From contig NZ_VITI01000003.1 in assembly GCF_007827795.1 (NCBI RefSeq), forward strand, positions 156,090 through 220,089: a stretch of 64,000 bases of DNA, in the 5' to 3' direction. Positions 37,008-47,560 of this stretch are shown one piece after another. A model generated the notes under the pieces. The model had not been told where the DNA came from, did no database searches, and worked only from the letters and a program-made list of their open reading frames with translations. Position 1 is the first letter of the stretch, and the number at the start of each line of letters is the position of its first letter. The position numbers and the translations under genes are program-made. The stretch is from Azospirillum brasilense (GTDB lineage: Bacteria > Pseudomonadota > Alphaproteobacteria > Azospirillales > Azospirillaceae).

Positions 37008-37922
37008 ATGATCGACCCATATTACCTCCAGCAGCTCGCCATCGGGCTGTCGCTGGGGATGACCTACGCGCTGATGGCGATCGGCTTCACGCTGATCTTC
37101 GGCGTGCTGAACGTCGTCAACTTCGCTCATGGCGAGGTCTACACGCTGGGCGCCTTCGCCGGGCTGGTGCTGATTTCCGCGACGGCCCCGCCGATCTTCG
37201 CGGTGATCTTCATCGCCCTGGCGATCGGCGCCATGGCCGGATTCTCACTGGAACGGATCGCCTTCAAGCCCTTCCGCCGCTTCACCGACGAGGCGTCGCT
37301 GAAGTCGCGGGCGATGCGCGAATCCACCCTGCTCTCCTCGCTCGCCGTGTCCATCGTGGTGCGCGAGGCGCTGGAGATCGTGTTCGGGTCGCAGATGCGC
37401 TCCGTCCCGTTCGAGTATCTCATCAACACGCCGGTGCGCATCGGGCCGGTGATCCTGGTGACCGGCGACTTCATCATCTTCGGCGTGGCCGCGGCGATGC
37501 TGATCGGTCTCCAGTATCTGCTGACCCGCACCCGCATCGGCCTGTCGATCCGGGCGGTGTCGAACAACCCGCTGGGCGCCAAGTATGTCGGCATCGACAC
37601 CGACCGCACCATCATCATGACCTTCGTCGTCGGCTCGATGATGGGGGCGGCGGCGGGCATCCTGACGGGGCTCTATTACGGGGCGATCTTCCCCGCCATG
37701 GGCTTCGTGCCGGGCATCAAGGCCTTCGTCGCCATGGTGATGGGCGGGCTGTCCTCCATTCCGGGTGCTGTGATCTGCGCCCTGATCCTGGGCATCTCGG
37801 AGAGCATGGCGACGACCTTCGTGTCGTCGGGCTGGTCGGACATGGTCGCCTACGGCTTCCTGATCCTGACCTTGATCTTCTTCCCCAACGGACTGTTCGG
37901 AGCGCGCCGTGAACGTGTCTGA
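37008..37922 (+). CDS. LivH-like ABC transporter permease
   Basis: A 304-residue inner-membrane permease with many hydrophobic helices. It carries the LivH-type hallmarks GLSLGMTYALMAIGFTLIFG at the start and GLSSIPGAVICALILGISE near the end. It forms the membrane channel with the LivM-like partner. Its end overlaps the next gene by 14 bases. Confidence 0.93.
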   Translation: MIDPYYLQQLAIGLSLGMTYALMAIGFTLIFGVLNVVNFAHGEVYTLGAFAGLVLISATAPPIFAVIFIALAIGAMAGFSLERIAFKPFRRFTDEASLKSRAMRESTLLSSLAVSIVVREALEIVFGSQMRSVPFEYLINTPVRIGPVILVTGDFIIFGVAAAMLIGLQYLLTRTRIGLSIRAVSNNPLGAKYVGIDTDRTIIMTFVVGSMMGAAAGILTGLYYGAIFPAMGFVPGIKAFVAMVMGGLSSIPGAVICALILGISESMATTFVSSGWSDMVAYGFLILTLIFFPNGLFGARRERV

Positions 37923-38937
37923 CCTGTCGGCGCCGCGGCGCGGGCAAGGCGCGCTGATTCCGCTCCTGCTCGCCCTGCTGGTCTTCGTGGGGCTGCCGGC
38001 CGTGCTGGCCGGCTTCGACCGCGGCTATTTCTACCAGATCGCCAATCTGGCGCTGATCTTCATCCTGCTGTCCGCCTCCATGCATCTGGTCACCGGGGTG
38101 GCCGGGCTGCTGCATCTCGGGCACGCGGCCTTCTACGGGGTCGGCGCCTACACCGCCGCCCTGCTCTCGACCAAGTTCGGGCTGGGCTTCACGGTGACGC
38201 TGCCGCTGTCCGGTCTGGTGGCGGCGCTGATCGCCTTCCTGGTGGCGCTGCCGACCATGCGGCTGGTCAGCATCTATTTCGCCGTGGCGACGCTGGCCAT
38301 CGGGCAGATGCTCTATCTGGTCATGCTGAACTGGGTGGAGTTCACCAAGGGCCCCAACGGCATCATCGTCACCAAGGGCCTGGAGCTGTTCGGCTTCAGC
38401 CTGTCGGGCCGGCTGGCCACCTACTACACGGTGGCGACGGTGGTGGCGCTGTGCGTGCTGGCGATCGGGCGGCTCAGCCACTCCTATTATGGCAACGCGC
38501 TGCGCTCGATCCGCGAGGACGACCAGTGCGCCGACGCCATGGGCGTCAGCACGGCGCGTCTGAAGCTGGAAGCCTTCACCCTGTCGGCCTTCTTCGCCGG
38601 GGTGGCGGGCAGCCTGTGGGCGCACATGACCGGCTACATTTCGCCGGGCGACTTCAAGTTCTCCGAATCCATCCTGATCCTGGCGATGGTGGTGGTGGGC
38701 GGCCTGGGCAGCCTGCCCGGCGCGGTGATCGGCGCGCTTCTGCTGATCCTGCTGCCGGAGGGGCTGCGCGCCTTCGGCGACTTCCGCAACATCATGGTCG
38801 GTCTGGTGATGTTCCTGTCGATCCTACTGCTGCCGAAGGGCCTGCTGGGCGAGGTTTCCGCGCTCCAGCTCGCGCGGCGCCAGCTGGGCGCGGCGTGGCG
38901 CAACACCGTGAAGGGCGAAGGGATCGGCTGGCGATGA
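37909..38937 (+). CDS. LivM-like ABC transporter permease
   Basis: A 342-residue inner-membrane permease from a GTG inside the end of the LivH-like gene. It has the LivM hallmarks HLGHAAFYGVGAYTAALL and VVGGLGSLPGAVIGALLLILLPE. A loop with RAIREDD-like sequence (LRSIREDDQCADAMGVS) is the expected coupling region to the ATPases. The next gene starts within its stop codon (ATGA overlap). Confidence 0.93.
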   Translation: MNVSDLSAPRRGQGALIPLLLALLVFVGLPAVLAGFDRGYFYQIANLALIFILLSASMHLVTGVAGLLHLGHAAFYGVGAYTAALLSTKFGLGFTVTLPLSGLVAALIAFLVALPTMRLVSIYFAVATLAIGQMLYLVMLNWVEFTKGPNGIIVTKGLELFGFSLSGRLATYYTVATVVALCVLAIGRLSHSYYGNALRSIREDDQCADAMGVSTARLKLEAFTLSAFFAGVAGSLWAHMTGYISPGDFKFSESILILAMVVVGGLGSLPGAVIGALLLILLPEGLRAFGDFRNIMVGLVMFLSILLLPKGLLGEVSALQLARRQLGAAWRNTVKGEGIGWR

Positions 38938-39701
38938 CCCATCTTCTCGACATCCGCAACGTCAGCCGCCGCTTCGGCGGCGTGCTGGCGGTGAACGACG
39001 TGACCGGCCATGTGGACGAGGGCGAGCTGGTCGGGCTGATCGGCCCGAACGGCGCCGGCAAGACCACCCTGTTCAACCTGATCTCCGGCTTCACGCCGCT
39101 GTCGTCGGGCACCGTCGCCTTCGACGGGCGGACCATCAGCGGGCTGAAGACCAACCAGGTCGCCCGGCTGGGCATCAGCCGCACCTTCCAGAACCTGCGC
39201 GTCTTCCCGAACATGTCGGTGTTCGACAACGTGTCGGTGGGCGCGGTGGGCGCGCTGCCGCAGGGGGCGCTGGGCGCCCTGTTCGGCTCCCTCGCCGGGG
39301 GCGGCGCCCGTTCCGCCGAGATCAGCCGCCGCACCTGGGAGGCGCTGGAGGCCGTCGGCCTGACCCATGTGGCGGGCGAACTGGCCGCCAACCTGCCCTA
39401 CGGCCAGCGCAAGTATCTGGAGATCGCCCGCGCCCTGGCGATGCAGCCGCGCTTCCTGATCCTTGACGAGCCGGCCGCCGGCCTCAACGACACCGAGACC
39501 CGCGCGCTGGCCGACTTCATCAAGCGGCTGCACGGCACCGGCCTGACCATCATGCTGGTGGAGCACGACATGACCCTGGTCATGAGTATCTGCCAGCGCA
39601 TCCTGGTGCTCGCCTCCGGCCGCAAGATCGCCGACGGCCCGCCCGACGCCATCCGCCGCGATCAGGCGGTCCTGGAAGCCTATCTGGGGGTGGACGCATG
39701 A
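38934..39701 (+). CDS. LivG-like ABC transporter ATP-binding protein
   Basis: A 255-residue ATPase. Walker A is GPNGAGKTT, the signature is LPYGQRK (the LivG variant of LSGGQ), Walker B is FLILDEPAAGLN, and the switch His lies in LVEHDM. It powers the LivH/LivM-like channel together with the LivF-like subunit. Four-base overlaps with both neighbours indicate coupled translation. Confidence 0.94.
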   Translation: MTHLLDIRNVSRRFGGVLAVNDVTGHVDEGELVGLIGPNGAGKTTLFNLISGFTPLSSGTVAFDGRTISGLKTNQVARLGISRTFQNLRVFPNMSVFDNVSVGAVGALPQGALGALFGSLAGGGARSAEISRRTWEALEAVGLTHVAGELAANLPYGQRKYLEIARALAMQPRFLILDEPAAGLNDTETRALADFIKRLHGTGLTIMLVEHDMTLVMSICQRILVLASGRKIADGPPDAIRRDQAVLEAYLGVDA

Positions 39702-40423
39702 CCCAGCCGCAATCCAATGGTCCCATTCTCTCGATCGAAAAGCTCCATGTGTCGATGGGGCCGCAGGAGATCCTGCACGGCATCGACCTGACCGTGGCGC
39801 AGGGCGCCATCGTCGCCGTGCTGGGCTCGAACGGCGTCGGCAAGACGACGCTGATGCGGGCGGTGTCGGGCGTCTACCGGGCGAGCCGGGGCGGCATCGC
39901 CTTCCGCGGCGAGCCCATCGCCAACCTGCCCGCCCACCGCATCGTCAAGCTCGGCCTGTCGCAGGCGCCGGAGGGCCGCCAGATCTTCTCCAACATGAGC
40001 GTGCGGGAGAATCTGGTGCTCGGCGGCGGGGACATCGGGCTGGGAGAACTCGACCGGATGCTCGACATGTTCCCGGTCCTGCGGGAGCGCCTGCGCCAGA
40101 ACGCCGGGTCGCTGTCGGGCGGCGAGCAGCAGATGCTGTGCATCGCCCGCGCCCTGATGCGCCGCCCCGCCCTGCTTCTGCTCGACGAACCGTCGCTGGG
40201 TCTGGCCCCGATGGTGGTCGCGCAGATCTTCGATCTGGTGCAGCGCATCCGGGCGGAAGGCGTGTCGATCCTGCTCGTGGAGCAGAACGCCCGCGCCGCC
40301 CTGCGGGTCGCCGACCACGCGGCGGTGATGGAAGACGGGCGCATCGTGCTGGCCGGTCCGGCTGCCCAACTGCGCGACGATCCCCGCATCGCCGAAGCCT
40401 ATCTCGGCGGTCACGCGCATTGA
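39698..40423 (+). CDS. LivF-like ABC transporter ATP-binding protein
   Basis: A 241-residue ATPase with Walker A GSNGVGKTT, the signature LSGGEQQM, Walker B LLLLDEPSLGLAP and switch His replaced by Gln (LLVEQNA), as is normal for LivF. Together with the LivG-like protein it forms the ATPase dimer. The next gene follows 11 bases later. Confidence 0.94.
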   Translation: MTQPQSNGPILSIEKLHVSMGPQEILHGIDLTVAQGAIVAVLGSNGVGKTTLMRAVSGVYRASRGGIAFRGEPIANLPAHRIVKLGLSQAPEGRQIFSNMSVRENLVLGGGDIGLGELDRMLDMFPVLRERLRQNAGSLSGGEQQMLCIARALMRRPALLLLDEPSLGLAPMVVAQIFDLVQRIRAEGVSILLVEQNARAALRVADHAAVMEDGRIVLAGPAAQLRDDPRIAEAYLGGHAH

Positions 40424-40434
40424 CGGAGACAGTG

Positions 40435-40938
40435 ATGACCGAACCGACCGACACGCCCCCGGCCAAGCCCGTGATGGGCATGTTGGAACGCCGCGGGATC
40501 GAGGCGGCGATCCTGAAGCCGGTCTACGAGGAAATGGCCGCCCGACTGGGCGAGGCCGTGGCGCAGGAGATTCTGGGCGCCGCCATCACCCGCGCCGCCG
40601 TCGAGTCCGCCGCCGCCTTCGCCGCGACCGAGCCGAACGGCACCAGCCTGAAGAGCTTCGCCGAGCTGCAGCCGCTGTGGACCAAGGACGACGCCCTGCG
40701 GCTGGACGTTCTGCACCAGGACGAGACGCGGTTCGACTACAACGTCACCCGCTGCCGCTACGCCGAGATGTACCGGGAGATGGGGTTGGGTCCCATCGGG
40801 CACCTGTTGTCCTGCAACCGCGACGCCGCCTTCTGCACGGGCTACGACCCGTCGATCAAGATGCAGCGGACGCAGACGATCATGCAGGGCGCCAGCCATT
40901 GCGACTTCCGCTACAGCGTGGACAAACCGCAAGGCTGA
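40435..40938 (+). CDS. ATC-hydrolase-family protein, copy 2
   Basis: A 167-residue protein with the strongest family signature of the pair: FDYNVTRCRYAEMYREMG, then GHLLSCNRDAAFC and a TQTIMQGASHCDFRY ending. The conserved cysteines and histidine in these motifs are the presumed catalytic residues of the ATC-hydrolase family. It differs from copy 1 in both length and sequence, so the two probably act on different substrates or form a hetero-complex. It is the last gene of the operon. Confidence 0.85.
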   Translation: MTEPTDTPPAKPVMGMLERRGIEAAILKPVYEEMAARLGEAVAQEILGAAITRAAVESAAAFAATEPNGTSLKSFAELQPLWTKDDALRLDVLHQDETRFDYNVTRCRYAEMYREMGLGPIGHLLSCNRDAAFCTGYDPSIKMQRTQTIMQGASHCDFRYSVDKPQG

Positions 40939-40958
40939 CGGGAAGACGCCCGAAACGA

Positions 40959-40997
40959 CGACGGCCCGGCGTTCCGCACGCCGGGCCGTCGCTTTTT
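40959..40997 (+). terminator. Strong intrinsic terminator of the ATC-hydrolase/ABC operon
   Basis: A perfect 14-bp stem (CGACGGCCCGGCGT with ACGCCGGGCCGTCG), a 5-base loop and a run of five T at 40993-40997, 20 bases after the last stop codon. This is the best terminator in the window. Confidence 0.93.
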
Positions 40998-41031
40998 CAG
41001 GCAAGTCTGCCGTTGGTCGGGCCGCCCTTCG

Positions 41032-43038
41032 TCAGGCCGCCGCCGTCGCCACCGGCTGAAGCCCGCGCGTCAACTGGCCGAACGCATCGCGGAAGCGCGG
41101 CAGGGCGACATCGCCTTCGGCGAAGCGGACATGAACCGCCGCCTTGTCGATGGCCCGCACCTCGAAGGCGACGGACAGGCCGAAGCGGTCGAGCCGCAGG
41201 GTGCCGCGGTCGCCCACGCCGAGACCGCCGATCCCGCTCAGCATGGCGCCGCCGTTCGACAGGTCGGTCAGGGTGCCGGACTGGTCACGCCCATGCACCA
41301 CGACGCCGCAGGCCTCGTTCACCCGGTAGCGCGGGCTGCGGCGGCGGTCGGCGTCGGTCGTGGAGGTGCGGACCACCCGCACCAGCACCCGGCGCAGCTC
41401 GTCGATGCTGCTCGCCACCTCGTCCGAGCCGGCCCGCACGCCCGACGCCTGCGAACCGGTCTGGTCGGCGTCGCTGGAGACGGCGGCGATGCGCACCGAC
41501 ACCTCCTGCGCGGCATTGGATGTCTCCACCACGTTGCGGCTGATTTCCTGGGTGGCGGCAGCCTGCTCCTCCATCGCGGCGGCGATGGCGCTGGAGATCT
41601 GGTCGATCTCGCCGATGGTGTCGCCTATCTCCGCCACCGCGCCCACGGCGGTGCTGGTCACACCCTGGATCTCCGCGATCAGGCGGGTGATCTCCTCGGT
41701 GGAGCGGGCGGTCTGGTTGGCGAGGTTCTTCACCTCCTGGGCCACCACCGCGAAGCCCTTGCCGGCCTCGCCGGCGCGCGCCGCCTCGATGGTCGCGTTC
41801 AGCGCCAGCAGGTTGGTCTGGCTGGCGATGTCGGTGATCAGCTTGACCACCTCGTCGATGCGGCCGACCGCCTCGGACAGCGACTGGATGGTGCCCTGGG
41901 TACGCTGGCCGTTCTCCACGGCGCGGCGGGTGACCGCGCTGGAATGGGCGATCTGCGCGGAGATCTCGCGGATCGAGGCCGCCAGCTCCTCCGTCGCCGC
42001 CGCCACGGTCTGGGCGTTGGCCAGCGCCTCTTCCGCCGCCGCGGCGACGTTCTGCGCGTTGATGCTGACCCGCTCGGCGGAGGTCGCCATGGCGTCGGCG
42101 TCCTGGGCCATGCCGCCGGTGCGCAGGGCCACCTGCTCCACCGCGTGGCTGGCCTCGCGCTCCACCGTCTCGGCCATCGACTGGAGGGCGGTGATGCGCT
42201 CCTCCTCCGCTTGGCGCTGGCGCTCCGCGCGCTCCTGGGTGGAGTAATTCAGCTTCGCCTTCACGGCGCGGATCTGCGACCGGATGCGGGCGAATTCCGC
42301 CACGCCGGAGCTGGGAACGTTGGTCATCAGGTCGCCGCGGGCGATGGCGTCGAGATGGGTTTCCACAAGTCCGAGCGGGCGCCGCACCGTGCCCAGCACG
42401 CTGAGCGTGCCGAAGCCGGCCACCAGCAGGCCGAACAGCATCAGCCCGGCGAAGATCCCGACGCTGTCACCGCCCGTCAGGCTCACCCCACCGAGGGCGA
42501 TAACGGTCAGCAGCAGAAGGCCGGTGGTCGCCAGGATGCGCCCGGCGATGCTGGACGCCAGAGCGCCCAACCAGACGCCGAAGCCGCGGCGGACGATCTG
42601 CCCCTCCAGCAGCCCGTACTGCTGGCCGCGCCCGGCGCGGATCTCGGCGTAGATGCGCTCCGCCTCCGCCACCGCGTCGCGGCTCGGCTTGGACCGGATG
42701 GAGATGTATTCTGTCACCACGCCCTTTTCGGTGATCGGGGTGACGTTCGCCTTGACCCAATAGTGGTCGCCGCTTTTGGATCGGTTCTTGACCAGCCCCT
42801 CCCACGGCCTGCCGTCCTTGATGGTTTCCCACAGGTTGGCGAAGGCCGCCGGGGGCATGTCCGGATGGCGCACAACATTGTGAGGTGCACCAAGTAATTC
42901 GGTTTCTGAGAAACCGCTAATATCAACAAATGCTTTATTGACGAACGTAATTTTGCCGCGGGTGTCGGTCCGCGACACAAGCAGCGTGTCTTCGGACATT
43001 TCGATTTCGCGGTTTGTAACCGGTCCATTGTCGCGCAT
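41032..43038 (-). CDS. Aer-like chemoreceptor, PAS-TM-HAMP-MCP-PilZ
   Basis: A 668-residue energy-taxis receptor from the ATG at 43038. The N-terminal PAS domain (about 10-125) has Aer-type motifs ([26 protein letters not shown] region), which in E. coli Aer holds FAD and senses redox state. A hydrophobic stretch around 165-220 anchors it in the membrane without a periplasmic domain. HAMP and the MCP domain ([19 protein letters not shown] tip) follow, and a PilZ domain near 560-660 has DRRRSPRY and DLSNGG. Azospirillum Aer has the same PAS plus PilZ layout. Confidence 0.93.
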   Translation of the reverse strand: MRDNGPVTNREIEMSEDTLLVSRTDTRGKITFVNKAFVDISGFSETELLGAPHNVVRHPDMPPAAFANLWETIKDGRPWEGLVKNRSKSGDHYWVKANVTPITEKGVVTEYISIRSKPSRDAVAEAERIYAEIRAGRGQQYGLLEGQIVRRGFGVWLGALASSIAGRILATTGLLLLTVIALGGVSLTGGDSVGIFAGLMLFGLLVAGFGTLSVLGTVRRPLGLVETHLDAIARGDLMTNVPSSGVAEFARIRSQIRAVKAKLNYSTQERAERQRQAEEERITALQSMAETVEREASHAVEQVALRTGGMAQDADAMATSAERVSINAQNVAAAAEEALANAQTVAAATEELAASIREISAQIAHSSAVTRRAVENGQRTQGTIQSLSEAVGRIDEVVKLITDIASQTNLLALNATIEAARAGEAGKGFAVVAQEVKNLANQTARSTEEITRLIAEIQGVTSTAVGAVAEIGDTIGEIDQISSAIAAAMEEQAAATQEISRNVVETSNAAQEVSVRIAAVSSDADQTGSQASGVRAGSDEVASSIDELRRVLVRVVRTSTTDADRRRSPRYRVNEACGVVVHGRDQSGTLTDLSNGGAMLSGIGGLGVGDRGTLRLDRFGLSVAFEVRAIDKAAVHVRFAEGDVALPRFRDAFGQLTRGLQPVATAAA

Positions 43039-43409
43039 AAGCCAGCACCCCGTCGCGGAGAACACGCATAAAACACTACTTAAATGCTACTTCTACTGTA
43101 TTAATGGCGGAAAATCATCACCATATTGTCGCACCGTCCCCGACCATGGTTGGGCGCATGCACGGCGCGCCCCCTGCGCTAGACCACTGCACATGTTGAG
43201 AAAATCGCCGATTTATCTTGTATTTTAAGCGTTTTCGCAGCGCTGCCGGCCCTATTGTGGATTCTACGGAGTCCGCTCCGTTTCAGGGTGGATCACGGTC
43301 CATCGCCCCTCCGATCCTCAGGGTTGCGGCCCGATGACAGGGGCGGCACCATCCTCCATGCGCGCCGTTGGAACGGACATCCCTCTCATACCGCATCAGG
43401 ACAGCCACG
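43039..43409. other. Intergenic region upstream of the Aer-like and FMN-reductase genes
   Basis: No gene seen. The segment 43060-43230 is AT-richer than the flanks and should carry divergent promoters, but no convincing paired elements or dyads were found. Confidence 0.4.
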
Positions 43410-44000
43410 ATGACCGACACCGCCACGCCCGTCCGCCTTCTCGGCCTTTCCGGCAGCATCCGCCGCCACTCCCACTGCACCGCGGTGCTGAACACGCTCG
43501 CCGACTCGCTGGGCAACCGGGCGGGCGGCAAGGCGGAGATGACGCGCTTCCCGCTGAACGACATCCCACCCTACGATCCCGACCTGGACGCGGAGAACAC
43601 CCCCGCCCCGGCCACCGCGCTGCGCGACGCCATCGCCGCGGCCGACGGGCTGGTCGTCATTTCCCCGGAATACAATTACGGCATGTCGGGCGTGCTGAAG
43701 AACGCGCTGGACTGGGCGTCGCGCCCGGCCATGAAGTCGCCGGTGCGGGGCAAGCCGATCCTCATCATGACGGCCTCCCCCGCCTTTACCGGCGGTGTGC
43801 GCGCCCAGCACGAGATGCGCGAGACGCTGTCCGGCATGATGGGCCGGGTCATTTCCCGCCCGCAGGTGGTCATCGGCACGGTTCACGAGAAGATCACGGA
43901 CGGACGGCTGACCGACCGGGCCGCGCTGGACTTCGCTCTGGCCGCCATCGACGATCTGCTGGCGGAAATCGCCCTGTTGCGCGGCGCCAAGGGCGCCTGA
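43410..44000 (+). CDS. NADPH-dependent FMN reductase
   Basis: A 196-residue flavodoxin-fold enzyme. The FMN phosphate loop is GLSGSIRRHSHCTAVL and the second signature is SPEYNYGMSGVLKNALDWASR, both diagnostic of the NADPH-dependent FMN/quinone/chromate reductase family. It uses NADPH to reduce FMN, quinones or xenobiotics; the substrate is unassigned. It is followed by a permease gene in the same direction, with a large dyad between them. Confidence 0.93.
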   Translation: MTDTATPVRLLGLSGSIRRHSHCTAVLNTLADSLGNRAGGKAEMTRFPLNDIPPYDPDLDAENTPAPATALRDAIAAADGLVVISPEYNYGMSGVLKNALDWASRPAMKSPVRGKPILIMTASPAFTGGVRAQHEMRETLSGMMGRVISRPQVVIGTVHEKITDGRLTDRAALDFALAAIDDLLAEIALLRGAKGA

Positions 44001-44048
44001 GCCTCCCGAAAGGCGGGGCAGCCGCGCAAAGACCGATGGGGCTGGCCG

Positions 44049-44080
44049 AAGCGTGTCGATATTAGTATATCAGCACGCTT
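44049..44080. promoter_or_regulatory. Long imperfect palindrome before the LctP-type permease
   Basis: AAGCGTG and CACGCTT enclose GATAT-TAGT-ATATC, giving a 32-base dyad with two non-complementary central-flank positions. It ends 24 bases before the permease start. It could be an operator or a transcript hairpin ending the upstream gene; no T-tract follows. Confidence 0.6.
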
Positions 44081-44104
44081 CATTCACGGTCCCCAGTCTC
44101 GATC

Positions 44105-45604
44105 ATGCCCCTGACCCTCCATTTGCTGCCGCTCGCCGCCACCGTCGCCCTTCTGGTGTCCCGGCGCGTCAGCATGCTGACCGCCGGAACCACGGGCATG
44201 GCGCTGGCCGCCGCGGTGCTCCTGGTGATGCTGAGCGCGGCGCAGCCGGGCGGCACTACCGCTCCGGACTGGCTGGCCCAACTGCCGGGCCTGTTGCCCA
44301 CACTGGCTCTGAAGGCCGGGGAAGGGGCTTGGCTGGCGTGGCACGCCATGTCGATCATCGCGGCGGGCCTGCTGTTCCACCGCGCCTTCGAGGCACGCGC
44401 CGTCAAGGCCGGGGCGCAGGCCGAGGCGAAGACACCGGCCGAGCGCCGCCGCGCCGTCTTCGTCGCCTGCCTGCTCGCCGGTCCCTTCGCCGAATCGGTG
44501 ACGGGGTTCGGCGTCGGGCTGGTGGTGGCGCTCGCCATGCTGCGCCCGCTGAACCTGCCGCCGGCCCACGCCGCGGCGCTGGGCCTGTTCAGCCAGATGC
44601 TCGCCCCCTGGGGCGCGCTGGGCGTCGGCACGCGGGTCGGGGCGGAGTTGATCGGCGTATCCTTCACCGAGCTGGGAACGGCTAGCGCCGCGCTAATGGT
44701 GGTCGTGCTGCCCAGCCTGCTGCTGGTGTTCTGGCGGCTGATCCACGGCGCCGGGCTGACCTCCAGCCTGACCGACCGGGCGAGGGACGTCGTCCTGATG
44801 CTGGCGCTGGCCGGGCTGCTCTGGCTGACCAACCGCTTCGTCGCTCCGGAGCTGGGCGGCGGGCTGGCGACGGCGGTGCTGCTGGTGGCGGTGGAGGCGC
44901 GACGCCTGCCGCGCGACGCCGCCGGCCTGTCGCGGCTCCTCGCCCTGCTGTGGCCCTACGTGGTTCTGGTCGGCGGGCTGATGGCGACGCGGCTGGTGCC
45001 GCCGCTGTCGGGCTGGACGGCGGACCGGCTGGTGCTCGACCCCTTCGGCGGATTGGCGCCGATGCCCCTGCTGCGCCACCCCTCGACATGGCTGGTCGCC
45101 ATCGCCCTGGTCATGCTGGCCGGCCTGCCGCGCGGGCGCGCCCTGCACGTGGCGGGACCCGCCCTGCGCGCGGCGCTGGTGCCGATGGCGGCGACTCTGG
45201 TCTTCGTCGAATTGGCCGCCTTCATGGCCGCTTCCGGCGGGGCGGCGGCCTTCGGGCAGGCGTGGCAGGAGGTGGCGGGTTCCGCCGCCGTGCTGGCCGT
45301 GCCGGTGCTGGGGGCGGCGACGGGCATGCTGACCGGCTCCAACACGGCGTCGAACGCCCTGATGATGCACATCCAGATCAATCTGGCGTCCGGCAGCAGC
45401 CTGCCGCTGATCGCCGCCGCCGCGATCCAGGTGGTGGCCGGCAGCGTCTGCACCCTGCTCACCCCCGGCCGGATCGTTCTGGCCTCCAGCATTCTGGGGC
45501 TGACCAAGGCGGAATCCGCGATCTACCGGCTGGCGCTGCCCATCGGCGTCGCCTCCACGGCGTCGCTGCTCGTTGTCGTCACCGCCTGGGTCTGGCTGGT
45601 GTAA
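44105..45604 (+). CDS. L-lactate permease-family transporter (LctP)
   Basis: A 499-residue inner-membrane protein with about 12 hydrophobic helices. The sequence LAGPFAESVTGFGVGLVVAL and GLFSQMLAPWGALGVGT are hallmark segments of LctP/LldP-type lactate and glycolate permeases, as is GMLTGSNTASNALMM near the C-terminus. It probably takes up a 2-hydroxy acid, but the exact substrate is untested. It converges with the DeoR-type regulator with 3 bases between their stops. Confidence 0.9.
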   Translation: MPLTLHLLPLAATVALLVSRRVSMLTAGTTGMALAAAVLLVMLSAAQPGGTTAPDWLAQLPGLLPTLALKAGEGAWLAWHAMSIIAAGLLFHRAFEARAVKAGAQAEAKTPAERRRAVFVACLLAGPFAESVTGFGVGLVVALAMLRPLNLPPAHAAALGLFSQMLAPWGALGVGTRVGAELIGVSFTELGTASAALMVVVLPSLLLVFWRLIHGAGLTSSLTDRARDVVLMLALAGLLWLTNRFVAPELGGGLATAVLLVAVEARRLPRDAAGLSRLLALLWPYVVLVGGLMATRLVPPLSGWTADRLVLDPFGGLAPMPLLRHPSTWLVAIALVMLAGLPRGRALHVAGPALRAALVPMAATLVFVELAAFMAASGGAAAFGQAWQEVAGSAAVLAVPVLGAATGMLTGSNTASNALMMHIQINLASGSSLPLIAAAAIQVVAGSVCTLLTPGRIVLASSILGLTKAESAIYRLALPIGVASTASLLVVVTAWVWLV

Positions 45605-45607
45605 GGG

Positions 45608-46405
45608 TCAGTCCTGGGGTTCCGGCTCCGTTGCGCGGTCGGGGAACAGTTCCTCCACCCGCACGCCGGACTCCCGGCAGATGCGGGCCAGCCGGTCAGA
45701 GGGAAGGACGTCGGTGACGAAGGTGTGGACCTGCGAGATGTGGCCGATGCGCACCGGGGCGGTGCGCTCCAGCTTGCCGCGATCGGCGACCAGGATGACG
45801 TGGCGGGCGTTCGCCATGATCGCCTGCGACACCCGCACCTCGCGGTAGTCGAAATCGAGCAGCGCCCCGCTCTCGTCGATGGCCGAGGCGCCGATCACCG
45901 CGAAGTCGGCCATGAACTGGTTGAAGAAATCGATGGCGGCCTCCCCGACGATGCCACCGTCCGACCGCCGCACCACCCCGCCGGCCACGATCACCTCGAT
46001 GTGCGGTTCGGGGCGCAGCAGGTTGGCGACGTTGATGTTGTTGGTGATGACCACCAGCCCGCTGCGCCCCTGGAGGGCGCGGGCGACTTCCTCCGTCGTC
46101 GTGCCGATGTTGATGAAGAGGGAGGAACTGTCGGGCACCAGTTCCGCCGCGCGGCGGCCGATGGCGCGCTTCTCGTCCTGGGCGATCAGCCGCCGCGCCT
46201 CGTAGCCGAGATTCTCCACCCCCGATCCGGCGACGGCGCCACCATGGACGCGCTGGAGGAGGCGGCGGTCGCACAGCTCGTTCAGGTCCTTGCGGATGGT
46301 CTGCGGCGTGACGTTGAAGCGGGCGGCCAAGTCGTCCACGACCACGCGCCCCTGCGTGCGGGCGAGCGCCAGGATGTCGGTCTGCCGGGGAGTCATGATG
46401 TCCAT
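45608..46405 (-). CDS. DeoR/GlpR-family transcriptional regulator
   Basis: A 265-residue repressor-type regulator from the ATG at 46405. The N-terminal DeoR helix-turn-helix (RQTDILALARTQGRVVVDDLAARFNVTPQTIRKDL) and the HGGAV hinge are textbook. The C-terminal sugar-phosphate-sensing domain has the IGTTTEEVA and GGVVRRSDGGIVG motifs. It is the last gene, 74 bases after the ATPase, of a sugar ABC operon and most likely controls it. The frame stays open upstream to 47440 by overlap with the ATPase gene, which is a shadow. Confidence 0.94.
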   Translation of the reverse strand: MDIMTPRQTDILALARTQGRVVVDDLAARFNVTPQTIRKDLNELCDRRLLQRVHGGAVAGSGVENLGYEARRLIAQDEKRAIGRRAAELVPDSSSLFINIGTTTEEVARALQGRSGLVVITNNINVANLLRPEPHIEVIVAGGVVRRSDGGIVGEAAIDFFNQFMADFAVIGASAIDESGALLDFDYREVRVSQAIMANARHVILVADRGKLERTAPVRIGHISQVHTFVTDVLPSDRLARICRESGVRVEELFPDRATEPEPQD

Positions 46406-46479
46406 GGCGGCATTCAAGCCGACCGCCGCTTCGCCCGCAAGTTCATTCGAAAGCAGGACGGCGCGCTCCACCCCTGTTT

Positions 46480-47556
<1,077 letters not shown>

Positions 47557-47560
47557 CGCC

